DNA of 64,000 nt from NCBI RefSeq assembly GCF_029873635.1, contig NC_080422.1, positions 15,902,049 through 15,966,048 of the forward strand, read 5' to 3'. Below are positions 36,705-47,365 of the stretch, one piece after another. Under the pieces are notes generated by a model that did not search any database, had not been told where the DNA came from, and saw nothing but the letters and a program-made list of their open reading frames with translations. Positions within the stretch are counted from its first letter, which is position 1. Each line of letters opens with the position of its first letter. This DNA is from Malania oleifera (taxonomy: Eukaryota; Streptophyta; Magnoliopsida; Santalales; Ximeniaceae). A program made the translations under genes and the position numbers.

Positions 36705-36763
36705 TTCTTGATCACTTGATTCATCCTACCATTCACTTGAGCTAGTGTAATCCCATGTAACTT

Positions 36764-37554
36764 TCATTGCCTTTTTTTATTCTTCTTGTCTTTCTTCAGT
36801 TGTGGACAATCAAGTTTAATATGTCCAACCTTTTTACAATTATAATAAGTAGGGAGTTCATTTTTTGTTTCCTTTTTACTTGTCTCTCCTTTGTTAGATT
36901 TTGAACCTTTAAAATTTTGAGTGAACTTATTCTTTTTGAAAAACTTTTCAAATCTTTTGGTGATGAAGGCTATATCGTCATCGTTTAATTTGTTTTCTTC
37001 TTCTTTACTAGAGCTATCTTTAGCAGCCTTGAGAGCTATTGATTTCTTGTTGTTATTATTCTCAAAATTTCTTTCATTTATCGCCATCTTATAAGTGAGG
37101 AACAATCCTATCAATTCATCTAGGGAAGTATTTTTCAAGTTTATTCCTTCTGTTATTGCAGTTGCCTTGGGTTCCCAAATTGGTGGAAGTCCTCTAAGGA
37201 TTTTCTGTATCATTTCATAAGTTGAGTAATTTTTCCCTAAGGCATTGAGGGAGTTTATTATATGGGTGAACCTAGTGTAAATACTAGTAATAGTTTCATT
37301 CGGGTTCATCATAAAAGTCTCATACTTGCTTATGAGCATGTCGATTCTACTATCTCAAACATCAATCGTTCCTTCATAGGTTACTCCAATTTATCCCATA
37401 TTTCTTTGGTTGATTTACATGCCATGATCCTATTGAATTCATTTACATCAAGAGCACAATATAGAGCATTTATAGCACTTGAATTTACTTGTAACATCTT
37501 ATAGTCATTGTTGGTCATCTCTTTTTCTTCTTTAGGTATTTCTTTACCATCCAT
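36764..37554 (-). pseudogene. copia gag N-terminal part
   Basis: It starts MDGKEIPKEEKEM and shows NALYCALDVNEFNRIMAC (read with one ambiguous residue), KEIWDKLEVTYEGT, an in-frame stop near 37354, then MLISKYETFMMNPNETI, RFTHIINSLNALGK, ILRGLPPIWEPKATAI and a knuckle YYNCKKVGHIKLDCP whose first Cys is replaced by Tyr. This is the UBN2-type gag of Ty1/copia elements. Gag forms the virus-like particle and binds the element RNA. Confidence 0.8.
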
Positions 37555-37772
37555 GATTTTAGTGGGGATAAGGTCATCTTGTGTGACAACTTTCTATACT
37601 TTCCAATCCATAGTTTGCAAATAAATTTTCATTCTTTATTTCCAAAAAGTGTAGTTTACACCGCAGAAAATAGGTGGTCTAGATGAGAATTGACCTTTAG
37701 CAAAGGGAGATACTTCTAGGTGTACCATAGCGATCTTTATGTACCTTTTAGTTTAAGATTTACTACAACCTC

Positions 37773-37784
37773 GCTCTGATACCA
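37773..37784 (-). other. Primer-binding site of the minus-strand copia element
   Basis: The reverse complement is TGGTATCAGAGC, complementary to the 3' end of initiator methionine tRNA, two bases inside the LTR end. Confidence 0.85.
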
Positions 37785-37786
37785 AT

Positions 37787-39505
37787 TGATAAATAAGGTG
37801 TACTCCCAAGAGGGGGGTGAATGGGGTTTTTTAAATTTCTTTAAAAACTTTAATCTAGTATAACCCTTTTCAGATTAAATTAATAATAATCACACTCTCC
37901 AATTAATAACATAATTTAAATTTATTAGCAACTTCACAAGTACAATTGATTTGCAATGACTAACACTCAATCCAAGATTTAATATTTATTGATAAAGGTC
38001 AAAACTTCAATATTTATAATTCAACTTATCAATCCAATGAATAAGGTAAGCTTAATCTCTCAATATGAAATAAAATAGAAATTTCAGCAAGCTTCCAAAA
38101 TTCAGATTTTGATATCAAACGAGTTACTTGAGTTTAAGTATGTTAATGAACTTTGATATTTATAAATGTCCTTCCTTTAATCAAGGTTTTCGCAATCAAC
38201 GTACTTTCTTTAATCAAGGTTTCCGCAATTTCCAATAACTATTTAATTTCCAGCAAGTAAACATCCACGCAATTTATATATGCAGAAAATTAAAGAGAAT
38301 TTTAGGGAAGAGAAAGAAACCGAGATTTAATGAGGTTTGGCTATACCCACCTACGTCCTCGCCTTAGGCAAACCACCGAAGAATTTCACTATACCGCTCC
38401 CTTAACCGGTTGGAGCAAATCGTTTACACACTTCTTCCAATAGGATGGAGTTGTCCTCTCCAAGCGATACCCCACGCTCGGTATTCCAATGATTCAACAA
38501 TCCTGAACCTTCAAAAACAACAAGAGAAACAAGAAATAATCTTGTGTACAATAAGATTCTCAGCAAGAGTAGATTAGTACAAGTGAATATCACGATATAC
38601 TTCAATCAAAATCAATGTAGAAAGATGAAGCTCAAGAATTTGTCACCATGGTTTTTCTTAGATTAAAAAACTGAGTAGAAACGCAAAGAACTGTAGGCTT
38701 TAATAAGCAAATTCTCATTAGAAACTTCAATAAGAGTTTTAGCAAGAAAGCTTTTTAAGAGTAGAAAATATTATGCTTGAATGTTGATTGTAGGTATTTG
38801 TTGTTGTTAATTCTTTGATATAACATGTATTTATAGATGGAAAAAGTTTAATTTTCGTATTTCCCAAGTTAATTGGAATGTTTCCCAAGTTTTCATAAAG
38901 TTTGGGGGTCAAGCAATCTATTTTGGAAGCATTTCTTTGCTGTTTAAATTTGACCGTTACGAAGTTCAGTTGATTGGGCCTATTTTTTTTTGCTCAGTTA
39001 ATTCAACATAAAAATGTCAGTCGCCTAACCAGAACAGGTTATTTGCCTAATCATACAACAACATATGCTTCTACAATTTTGTTTCCAAAAACTTTTGTTC
39101 ACTTTTATACTTGCCATATTGCTTTGAGATTATTGAAAATATTTTTTGGGGTTTTCAAAATTTGGTCTCTAAGTCAATAATGAAACCTAAGAGCTTCATT
39201 CATTCATATTGAAATGTTTGAAGTACTTACATAAGACTTCTTAAAAATTATGACTCTTCTAATCACTAAGCCTTCAGTATAACTTTTATTCTTCATATTA
39301 AGCTTGGCTTTAAACTTCATTTTTAACTTCATAAGATCTTGTATCATTAAGTTCAATTTTTTGTCAAACACTTTGATATTAGTCACTTGGGTCACTTGAG
39401 CTTGATACTCGAGTTACCTGAAACATTATCACTTAACCAAAACATGTTAAGGTCTCTTGATTTGTTATCATTAAAATAAGATTCGTAAGCCTTGTTAGGC
39501 CAATA
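37787..39505 (-). mobile_element. 5' LTR of the minus-strand copia element (1.72 kb)
   Basis: The minus strand begins TATTGGCCTAACAAGGC (TG changed to TA) and ends CCTCTTGGGAGTACACC...TATCA beside the primer site. It shares GGCGAGGACGTAGG, the CCAACCGG region and its end with the solo LTR at 21518-23381. Transcription of the element would have started here. Confidence 0.8.
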
Positions 39506-40234
39506 CTTTTCTTCATTTTGATTATTCGAGGCTCTAGGGACTTGGTTGAACATTTGATTTGAGCTTTAAGTGTCCCAAATATTCCATTGGCTTCTTGTAA
39601 TACCTAACTCCTTGCTTTTAACCTGTTTTGAAATATGATAACAAAGGGTTGCATACAAAATAAATAAGGATAAACAAAGGTAAATGATGGCCTAAAATAG
39701 TGCATTTTAGGGACTCATCTCTTGCTAATCGAGTAAATTTTATAAATATATAGCTACTAAACTATAGAAATAAACTGGTCATTGGATTCTAATTTGCAAT
39801 AAATTATACTCTGGCCATTTTTTTTAATGGGCAACAAACTTCGCTTGTAATTGACAAAATTCTCTTTTGGTGTTTCAGTGAACAATCCTTATCTATCAAT
39901 CTTTTTGACCGTAACAAGCGAGAAAATTCTTTAAAAATGTAAAAATTATTGATTTTACTTAAATAAAACCCTAATTTTTTTAACTCATATACGATTAAGG
40001 AAAAAATGGTAATAAAGTGGTACATGAAAATGAGTAGGACACAATTGAATCATTAATTGAAATATTGAGATGGTACTCGGGCACAAATTTTTGCACTTTA
40101 GATGAAATGCTAAAATTGAAAGCATAATATGTTAAAAATTGAAGATTGGGGACCAATTTGAAATTATTATTAAAGTTTAGTGACTATTTATAAATTTAAC
40201 CCTTATTAGTCTTTTAATAACTCAACATTAACTT
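39506..40234. other. AT-rich spacer between two copia elements
   Basis: There is no gene or named repeat. The last five bases (AACTT, 40230-40234) are the left target duplication of the next element. Confidence 0.6.
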
Positions 40235-40442
40235 TATTAGATAATATATATTTAATTAGGGGCATTTTAGTCATTGTATCTTTATTAGGGTTGGGTTTAT
40301 TCTATTAAGTTCAATTGTATTCTAGGTTTTAGGCGGTTAGGTCTGTTGGCTCGCCTGCGTGCGGCTATCCTCTCTCGCCCTTTACAATATCTTTCTCTCT
40401 CTGTCTCAATCTTTCTCTTGCATTGGATTATGAACTTTAACG
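40235..40442 (+). mobile_element. 5' LTR of + strand copia element
   Basis: 208 bp, starting TATTAGATAATATATA (the 3' copy has TGTTAGAGAATATATA) and ending TTGGATTATGAACTTTAACG. The 3' copy at 55901 has the same internal words, including TTAGGGTTGGGTTTATTC and TCTGTTGGCTCGCCTGC. Confidence 0.9.
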
Positions 40443-40453
40443 TGGTATCAGAG
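40443..40453 (+). other. Primer-binding site of + strand copia element
   Basis: TGGTATCAGAG directly after the LTR matches initiator methionine tRNA. Confidence 0.85.
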
Positions 40454-40539
40454 TATGGTGTAATGCCATCTCAGCAAGGCTGATTCAAGAAATGTTGCAC
40501 TCTCGGTTGTTCAACATTTCTGGGTGAGGATTTCGACCG

Positions 40540-40735
40540 TTCGTGGCTGCACTCTGCCGCTGCACCAACTCCCAGCACACTCCTCGTCAGAATCGTAACC
40601 TCCTTTGCCTCACCGGAATCGCTTGAGCATTCCGTCTGCTCCCCGCTGTACTCTGACGTTGTACCAACTCTCAGCACCCTCCTCGCCGGAATCATACCCT
40701 CCTCTGACTTAACGGAATCATACACTCCTCTGCCT
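40540..40735 (+). repeat. Short direct repeats in the copia leader
   Basis: CTGCACCAACTCCCAGCAC, CTCCTCGTCAGAATCGTA and CACCGGAATC near 40557-40625 return as GTACCAACTCTCAGCACC, CTCCTCGCCGGAATCATA and AACGGAATCA near 40652-40718, offset by about 97 bp. Confidence 0.6.
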
Positions 40736-40778
40736 TACCAGAATCTTACACTAAACTTGCTAATCAGAGACTAGTTCC

Positions 40779-40955
40779 ATGCTCGATGCCGTGTCGTGCC
40801 GTCCACGCTCAATATGGACCTTCGGAGGATTTGGAATTGAATATGATATAGTGACTGCAGCTGCAGTTGCTGGGACTTTACTATTAGGGGCTGCTATATG
40901 GTATTTAAGAAGTGAGAGCAAAAGCACCGGTAATGTGTGGAGTTCAGAGCAATGA
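40779..40955 (+). CDS. 58-codon frame with one membrane-like segment, in the copia leader
   Basis: ATG at 40779 and TGA at 40953. The middle reads DIVTAAAVAGTLLLGAAIWY, a hydrophobic stretch long enough for one membrane helix, followed by the basic and polar LRSESKSTGN. It lies between the primer site and gag, where copia elements normally have only a short untranslated leader. I do not recognise it. It may be a captured piece of a host gene or a chance frame; codon composition looks ordinary. There is no evidence that it is translated. Confidence 0.3.
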   Translation: MLDAVSCRPRSIWTFGGFGIEYDIVTAAAVAGTLLLGAAIWYLRSESKSTGNVWSSEQ

Positions 40956-41124
40956 ACAGTACTGCTCCAAAGATTTCCCCTGCATGGTAAATTAAATCCA
41001 ATTTTGAAAATTGTGTTGAGAGTTTTTTGGATAATATTTTTTGGAGATTTTGAATATTTCTTCAGCAATATCTTTACTTCATTTGTTGATTGAATTTCTA
41101 CAATTAATTTCTTTACATTTGAAG

Positions 41125-42090
41125 ATGGTTGGTGAAAGAGATGATTCTCTCCAAGCCATTAGTGTTAAATTGAATGGAAATAATTATTCATATTGAACAT
41201 ATGTTATGAAGAATTTTTTGATTGGAAAAAAACTTGTGGGGGATATGTTTCTGGTAACGTGTTTAGGTCTGATAGTAAGAAAGAGAATTATGTAGAATTG
41301 TTAACCGTTTGGGAGGTGAATAATTCCAAAATTATTATCTGGATTAATAATTTTATTGATCAGTCCATTGGCATGCGACTAGCCAAATTTTTTATAGCTA
41401 AGCAAGTTTGAAATTATTTAGCAAAATTATACACGCAATCCAATTTTACTAAACGATATAAGTTAGAAATGGATATTAAAGCAGCAAGGCAAGAAGATCA
41501 AAATATTCATCAATTTTATACTTTTATGACTAGTTTTGGGATGAATTGACACTAATTAGACCTGCAAATCTTAGTTCAAATAAGTTGTACTGCACTTATA
41601 AAGAGGAACAACGACTTGTTCAGTTTTTTATTGCACTTTGAGATGAATTTGAGGCACTTCGTGGTTATATCCTTCATCGGAACCCTCTTCCCTCTGTTGA
41701 TTTAGTTGTTAGTAAACTAATGACAAAGGAAGTGTGTCTCAAGTCACATATGGGTAAAGGTCTTCTCTCAGTTGCTACTCAGACTGTGTTGACTGTCTCA
41801 TCTAAGCAATTTTCTATTGGTCAAAATCGACGTCAAAATGTTGCCATTGATGAGTGTAGTTTTTGCAAGCAGAAGGGTCCTTGGAAAGCACAATTTCCAT
41901 TATTATTAAGCAAGGGACAACAACATGTTTTGAAGCCTAGGAATTATCACACTGCAACCACTACATCATCCGAAGAGTTGTCTCCCACTGTGCCTACACT
42001 ATCTATTATTGCAGAACAGTTGCAGAAACTTCTTTCCATATCAAAGCCTAATGCCTTATTTGTCTCTCCCTCCATAGGTTTGTCCTCCTC
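41125..42090 (+). pseudogene. copia gag, + strand, with stops and shifts
   Basis: MVGERDDSLQ and SVKLNGNNYSY start the frame. After breaks come NYVELLTVWEVNNSKIIIWI, MDIKAARQEDQNIH.FYTFM, EEQRLVQF and SVDLVVSKLMTKEV. Next is a decayed zinc knuckle CSFCKQKGPWKAQFP, in which the His and last Cys of C-x2-C-x4-H-x4-C are changed to Pro and Phe. This is the copia gag order. Confidence 0.8.
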
Positions 42091-42315
42091 ATCCACTTCA
42101 AGTATATCTTTGTCCACTTGGATATTTGATTCTGGTGCTACTCATCGTATGTCAAATGACATCTCTATATTTACATCAATATCTTCTACCTTGACACCTT
42201 CATCTGTTTTGTCTGCCAATGGTACCCCAACGCCATTAGTAGGTACTGGTTCCATCATTTCATCTCGTTTATGTCTCTCTGATATTTATTGTATTCCTCA
42301 ACTTTCCTTGAATTT
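42091..42315 (+). pseudogene. copia protease, cut by an LTR retrotransposon insertion
   Basis: STWIFDSGATHRMSND holds the D-S-G active site (42128-42136). SANGTPTPLVGTGSI and LSDIYCIPQLSLN follow, then the frame is interrupted at 42315 by the inserted LTR. The missing continuation (IIISQLCDSGYCVYFTPTLC) is found at 50630-50690. Confidence 0.85.
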
Positions 42316-43459
42316 TGTTAACTTTTTGAATCCGATCTCGTTTTGATAATGACAAAACACAATTATCTCATCTGTACATTGAGCTTTTTAGCAGGTTCAT
42401 TATTTAGCACGCACAGATGATACAAATGCTATGGAAGCCATGAGGAACTTGAAGCGCATATGACCTGGCATATTCTATGAAATTAAAAGAGCAAAAGGAT
42501 GAAGACACCTCCGATTTTCAGTTGTAATGTGTGTATAGTCTCACTTGTATTTACATATTTCATAAGATATAGTTGGAAGTTCAAAATGACATATAGAATG
42601 ACCTTAGGGTGCATATTTTTCATGACATATCCATATAAATTGTACCTAGGTTGAATCGGGCTGGATAATAGGCAGCTCATCGATGAACCTATTGGCCTCG
42701 TCGACGAATACATATGGCCACTTGGCGATGAACACTTTGTTCTTGTCGACGAAAAAATACCGAGAGCTCAAAAATTTCAGACAAGTCTCTCGTCGACGAA
42801 ATCATGGTCTCGTCAACGAACGAGTGTTGAACGCTCGTCGACGAACGCCTTCTCTCATTGACGAGTTCCTGGCGCAAAACAGCGGTTCAGCACAGACACA
42901 AACATAAATACTTTATTTTAAATGATCCAACGATCAGGAATTGATCCAATGTCAAGAATACATGTTTAAACACTCCCAAAACCCTAGGAGAACACAACAA
43001 GACAAGGAAAGATCACTTTTACATACTTTGCCTACACTCTATCAAGTTCAAATATCTTTTGGGCATTCTCTCAACTTCACAAAAGGCATTCACGCACACA
43101 TCTTACAAGCACATTTTGATATTGAGGTTTGGTATACAAGGTTTTATATTTGGGCACTTAATCTTCATTGTAAAAGTTTTCTTCTCTCATATTTTTATTT
43201 AATATTTTATTAAGAGAGCAAGAACCCTAAGTTTCATATTTTTTGTTTGAAAAATCTTGTGGGAGAAGTTCATTCTAGGACTTTAAATCTTTGAAGCATT
43301 TTTTATATTATTTTTATTCTAATATTTAATATTCTTTTATTTGTGCCAAAAGTTATTTGAGAGAAAACCCTAGATCTCCAACACATATTATTTGAAAAAT
43401 CAATTTTTGGAGATATATTGCATTGCGTGTAAATCTTTGAGAAAATTCATCATACATAT
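42316..43459 (+). mobile_element. Left LTR of the nested element, truncated
   Basis: It starts TGTTAACTTTTTGAATCCG and contains GTTTTGATAATGAC and the CGTCGACGA array. At 43459 it stops matching the right LTR, where a different LTR start, TGTTGACCTC, begins. About 700 bp of its 3' end and the primer site are missing. Confidence 0.75.
42676..42868. promoter_or_regulatory. Array of eight TTCGTCGACGAA-like sites (copy 1)
   Basis: Core positions (first base of the TCGA or variant): 42680, 42701, 42725, 42746, 42793, 42813, 42838, 42858. Spacings are 21, 24, 21, 47, 20, 25 and 20 bp. Most sites match at least 9 of 12 bases of CTCGTCGACGAA. GATAATAGGCAG lies just upstream. The role is unknown; it could be protein-binding sites or RNA hairpins. 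Confidence 0.6.
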
Positions 43460-43940
43460 TGTTGACCTCATAGGTCATACCCAGTTTTGATAATGACAAA
43501 TACTCAAGTATTTGATGGCTATCTAGTTTGTGTGTAGGTTTATATTAGCATATCAATTGATGACACATGAAGTAAAACCTGAAGACCCTGAGGATTATTT
43601 TATGATTGTAATTCATATTATTATTCAATTCGGGTCTATAATAGTAATTATAAGAAAACTGTCTGTAATAATCTTTGCATATCATGCATATAGGTTTGTT
43701 GTAAGCTCATAAACCTTAGAAAAGGCCTTAAGTCCCTATACAAATGCACAAAATAGTCCCCATAATCACTTATAATATCAAGGGAATAAATTAAAGTGTA
43801 AATGGACTTAATAGAAAAAATGTGAGAGGTCGGGCTACCGAACCCTTTGTAATCAAAACACATCGGGCACCCGAATCGTGGACCGGTCAACAAGCTAACC
43901 TGAGTTCGACAAACTGAATTGAAATGAACACACCGTCCAC
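43460..43940 (+). mobile_element. 5' fragment of a third LTR family
   Basis: It starts TGTTGACCTCATAGGTCA, followed by GTTTTGATAATGACAAAT. This start resembles other copia LTRs in the window, which have GTTTTGATAATGAC or TTTTAATGATAACAAATC at the same distance. It ends where the RTE LINE begins. Confidence 0.45.
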
Positions 43941-44144
43941 AGGCGATCGAAGAGGGACTTGCATATGATATTTATTGATCTTGAGAAAGCATATGATAGA
44001 ATACCTAGGCAAGTTCTATGTTGGGTTTTAGAAAAAAATGGTGTATGTTGTAGGTATACCGATGTCATTAAGGATATGTACGATGGAGTAATGACTAGAG
44101 TAAGGACTATAAATGGAGAAACTAAAGAATTTCCGATTACCATA

Positions 44145-46447
44145 TGTAATGCCCCAAACCTTTAAACCCGGGCCCGATGCATTATACCTGCTAAAATCTC
44201 TGATAATCCATAAGTCAACATATACGTAGCGAAAAACATAAACAAAATCTCCATACAACATAATCCTATAATACCATAATTTCGTAATACCAGAGTTTAC
44301 TAACCCTATCTAAATTTCACAATATCCATCCAACACCTGCATTTCCATAAATACACAAATCTCCAAAACATTTCAGTATGTTCACAGCCATTCCATTCTC
44401 AACAAACTTAAAACATGACGACATAAAACATAAAATTTATACATCCCTAAGTATTAACAAACATATACCCTTTATCTTTATGTTCCTAAAAAATGCTAAA
44501 TACCCTCGAGCTCTCTAAGCTCGACCTCGAGGATATCCTAAAAAGAAATCATCATATTCGGGTGAGACACATCTCAGTAAGGGAAGAAATACATATATTA
44601 AAATAGCGTGTGACTAACATGAGGTATATAGATATCATTTTAATACATATGCAAATCATTACATAACATTGAAAACGTTTTCTGAACCTAAACAATCATA
44701 TACAAAATTTTACCCACGAGATTACTTAAGGATAGGGGTGATTACCCGCCCATATAAGTAGCACCCCTCTACTCTGATACATAGGTAACCCTAAGGTCAC
44801 AACTAAAGCATACCAGGACACTTATCTTACTCAGTAAGCCCTCAAGTGTTAGATTAATCTCGTACTCACGCATTCAACAATAGTTTACCAACAAAGGCCC
44901 TAAGGATAGGGAAATCTATCCGCCCGTACAAATAGGTTCCCTTTGCCCTAATACGTTATGCAGCTACTGCCACATCTGAAGCTACTAGTGCACTCGCCTT
45001 TCTCAGCAAGCCCTCAGGCGAAGAGTTTGCCTTGCCCAATCACAACATGTTCTACGTACATACATACTTCTAATATCATAATACATCATTCCTTTCTGTC
45101 ATTATACATTCATACACATTCATTTATGTTCATGACTTAACTTTGCATTTCGTTTCACTTTAAGTGACTCTTTCCCATTTACATAATTCGCATTTGTCAT
45201 TTCATTTCATTTCCATTTCATTGTCATTTCATTGCATAACATTTCATTTCATTCCTTCGTACTACAGCTGGTCTTTAGCCATCATTTGTTAGTTTTCACA
45301 TAGAAATGCACTAGAATCTGCTAACATGACTGTCTTTTAGCTGTCTTACATTTACATGGTTGCATTTAACATACACAAGCAACATTGTCCATATCATATT
45401 TTATTCATAAAACTTTATTTACTTAATCTATATCTCGTACATTTAACATATATTTGCACAGAATTTCATGGCACACAATTTAACAATAAAATTCATATGC
45501 ATTCCTTACAAAATAAGCCAACCCATAATAAACCTTTATATGCTGATAATACATTTCATTTCTTACTTAATTCCCTAGAAAATTCATTTTCACTTTCATT
45601 CATTTACTTTCACATATACATAGCTATATAAGCATTCCTAAACTCAGAAAACATAAATTTCATGGCTGGCATTTTAAACCCACATAAAAACATATATATT
45701 TAAATAACATATAATCCATTTTAATTCATGAAAAACCTGATTTAATACATAAATTTCTCCCTTACCCGACTTTCAAACTACACTGGCAGGATCCTCGAAT
45801 CGATACCCGCAGCGTTCACTTGGACCCTGAACCAAAAATCCCGACTTAATTAAAATAAATTCCAATTTACTCAAATCTTAAGAAAAATACTTATTTACTA
45901 TTTCTTAGGCTCCAAATAACAATATTCCTTAAGACAATCCCAAAATAACTAACTTACACTAATTTTGGGATGTTTCCCAAACCTCATAACCCAACGATAA
46001 GCTCTTATAGCCTTGAAGAGAATGATCCCACGAACCTCGTGGTGGTTTTGGATCATCAAACCGGGTCAAATCCGGCTCGAAACTAAAGAGAGAAGGTTGG
46101 GGGATTGTTTTTAGAGAGAGAGAGTTCGCGAAATTCACGCTGGAAAATGAAGAATAGCCTATTTATAGGCAAGGCTTCGTCGATGAGACACGTCGATTCG
46201 TCAACAAGGCGCTATAGAGACTTCGTTGACGAGAAGATACCTTCGTCGACGAAATTTAGAGTTCCACAAATATACTCTCTCAGGATTCCTTCGTCGACAA
46301 GCTTAAAAGGACACTTGTTGACGAAGACAGGACATTCGTCGACGAGTCCTACTTTTCTTTTAAAAATTCCCTTCCTTTTTTCCTTATTATCCATTAATCC
46401 ATTTTACTCATTATATTTTCTAATTATTTTAATTCGGGGTTATTACA
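44145..46447 (+). mobile_element. Solo-LTR-like element (2303 bp) in the RTE LINE, TSD CCATA
   Basis: It begins TGTAATGCCCCAAACC and ends GGGGTTATTACA. CCATA flanks it on both sides (44140-44144, 46448-46452), and the LINE frame ...FPITI-GVHQ continues when it is removed. TG..CA ends with a 5-bp duplication and no coding frame fit a solo LTR. It is related over its whole length to 50750-53110 (GGGTGAGACACATCTCAGTAAG, ATTTTGGGATG, ATCATCAAACCGGG, TTTTTAGAGAGAGA). A DNA transposon with TGTAA inverted ends is the alternative. Orientation is assumed from the TATA-like word near its right end. Confidence 0.65.
46172..46346. promoter_or_regulatory. Array of seven TTCGTCGACGAA-like sites (copy 2)
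   Basis: Core positions 46180, 46201, 46226, 46246, 46294, 46318 and 46339; spacings 21, 25, 20, 48, 24 and 21. CTATTTATAGGCAAGG (TATA-like) lies about 10 bp before the first site. One site seems to be missing from the right half compared with the other arrays. Confidence 0.6.
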
Positions 46448-47365
46448 CCATAGGTGTACATCAATAATCTGCTTTGAGTCCTTATATTTTTGCTTTAGTG
46501 ATGGACCAATTGACTAAGAGTATTCAAAAGGAGGTTCCATGGTGTATGTTGTTTGCAGATTATATTGTATTAAGTGACGAAACTAGGGATGGAGTTGAGG
46601 CTGAGTTAGAATTATGGAGAGAAACTTTGAAATCTAGAGGCTTAAGGATAAGTAGAAATAAAAAAGAATATATTAAATGTAATTTTAGTAATGATAGGAA
46701 GAATATTGGTGACAAAGTTAAACTTGTTGATGAAGAAATAAATAGCACTTGTAGATTTTGATATCTTGGATCTATTATGCAAATTGAAGGAGAAATTGAA
46801 GATGATGTAATGCATATAGTTAAAGCAGGTGGGTAAAATGGAGAAGTGCTTCAAGTGTGCTATATAATCATAGAATACCCTTAAAATTGAAAGGGAAGTT
46901 TTATAGAACAACTATAAGACCAGCTATGCTATATGGATCGGAATGTTGGGTGATGAAGAAACATAATATCCAAAAAGTAAAAGTTGCTGAGATGAGAATG
47001 CTTAGATGGATGAATGGTATAACATTGAAAGATAAATTAAGGAATGAACATATTCGTGGTAAGTTAGGTGTAGTTCCTATAGAAGAGAAGATAAGATAAG
47101 GGAGGGACGATTCAGATGGTATGGACACTTGCAACGTAGGCCTTATAGTGCACCTGTGAGGAAGAGTAACTTAATTACTATGGGGGGTAATAGAAGGGGT
47201 AGGGGTAGACCTAAAATAACTTGGGAGGAAATAGTGAGTAAGGATTTAATATCCTTGAATCTATCAAAAGAAATGGTACATGATTGCATAAATTGGCGGA
47301 AAAGGATTCATATAGCCGACCCCACTTAGTGGGACTAAGGCTTGGTTTTGTTGTTGTTGTTTAAT

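Larger units (their letters stand above)
32844..39505 (-). mobile_element. Ty1/copia retrotransposon, minus strand, 3' LTR missing
   Basis: From right to left: 5' LTR (37787-39505), primer-binding site (37773-37784), gag, a coiled-coil/zinc-knuckle segment, protease, integrase, reverse transcriptase and RNase H. This order (integrase before RT) defines Ty1/copia. Coding sequence fades near 32925 and the next recognisable sequence is a SINE, so the 3' end and second LTR have been lost. Numerous stops and frameshifts make it inactive. Confidence 0.85.
43941..47365 (+). pseudogene. RTE-type LINE reverse transcriptase fragment, split by a solo LTR
   Basis: The first part (43950-44144) reads RDLHMIFIDLEKAYDRIPR, GVCCRYTDVIKDMYDGV and TINGETKEFPITI. 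After the 2.3-kb insertion it goes on with SPYIFALVMDQLTKSIQ, VPWCMLFADYIVLSDE, ELELWRETLKSRGLRISRNK, VKLVDEEINST, YRTTIRPAMLYGSECWVMKK, AEMRMLRWMNG, RNEHIRGKLGV, RRPYSAPVRKSNLI and GRGRPKITWEEIV. This order is that of plant RTE-clade elements. The catalytic FADD is FADY here. The 3' end is TTGTTGTTGTTG (47350-47361), the short tandem tail usual in RTE. Stops and shifts are present and the endonuclease part is missing. Confidence 0.85.

Noticed and set aside
42676-42868. Regularly spaced CGTCGACGA repeats considered as a CRISPR array
   Set aside because: The repeats are only about 12 bp and degenerate, spacers are 9-14 bp, they lie inside plant LTRs, and no cas-like genes exist.
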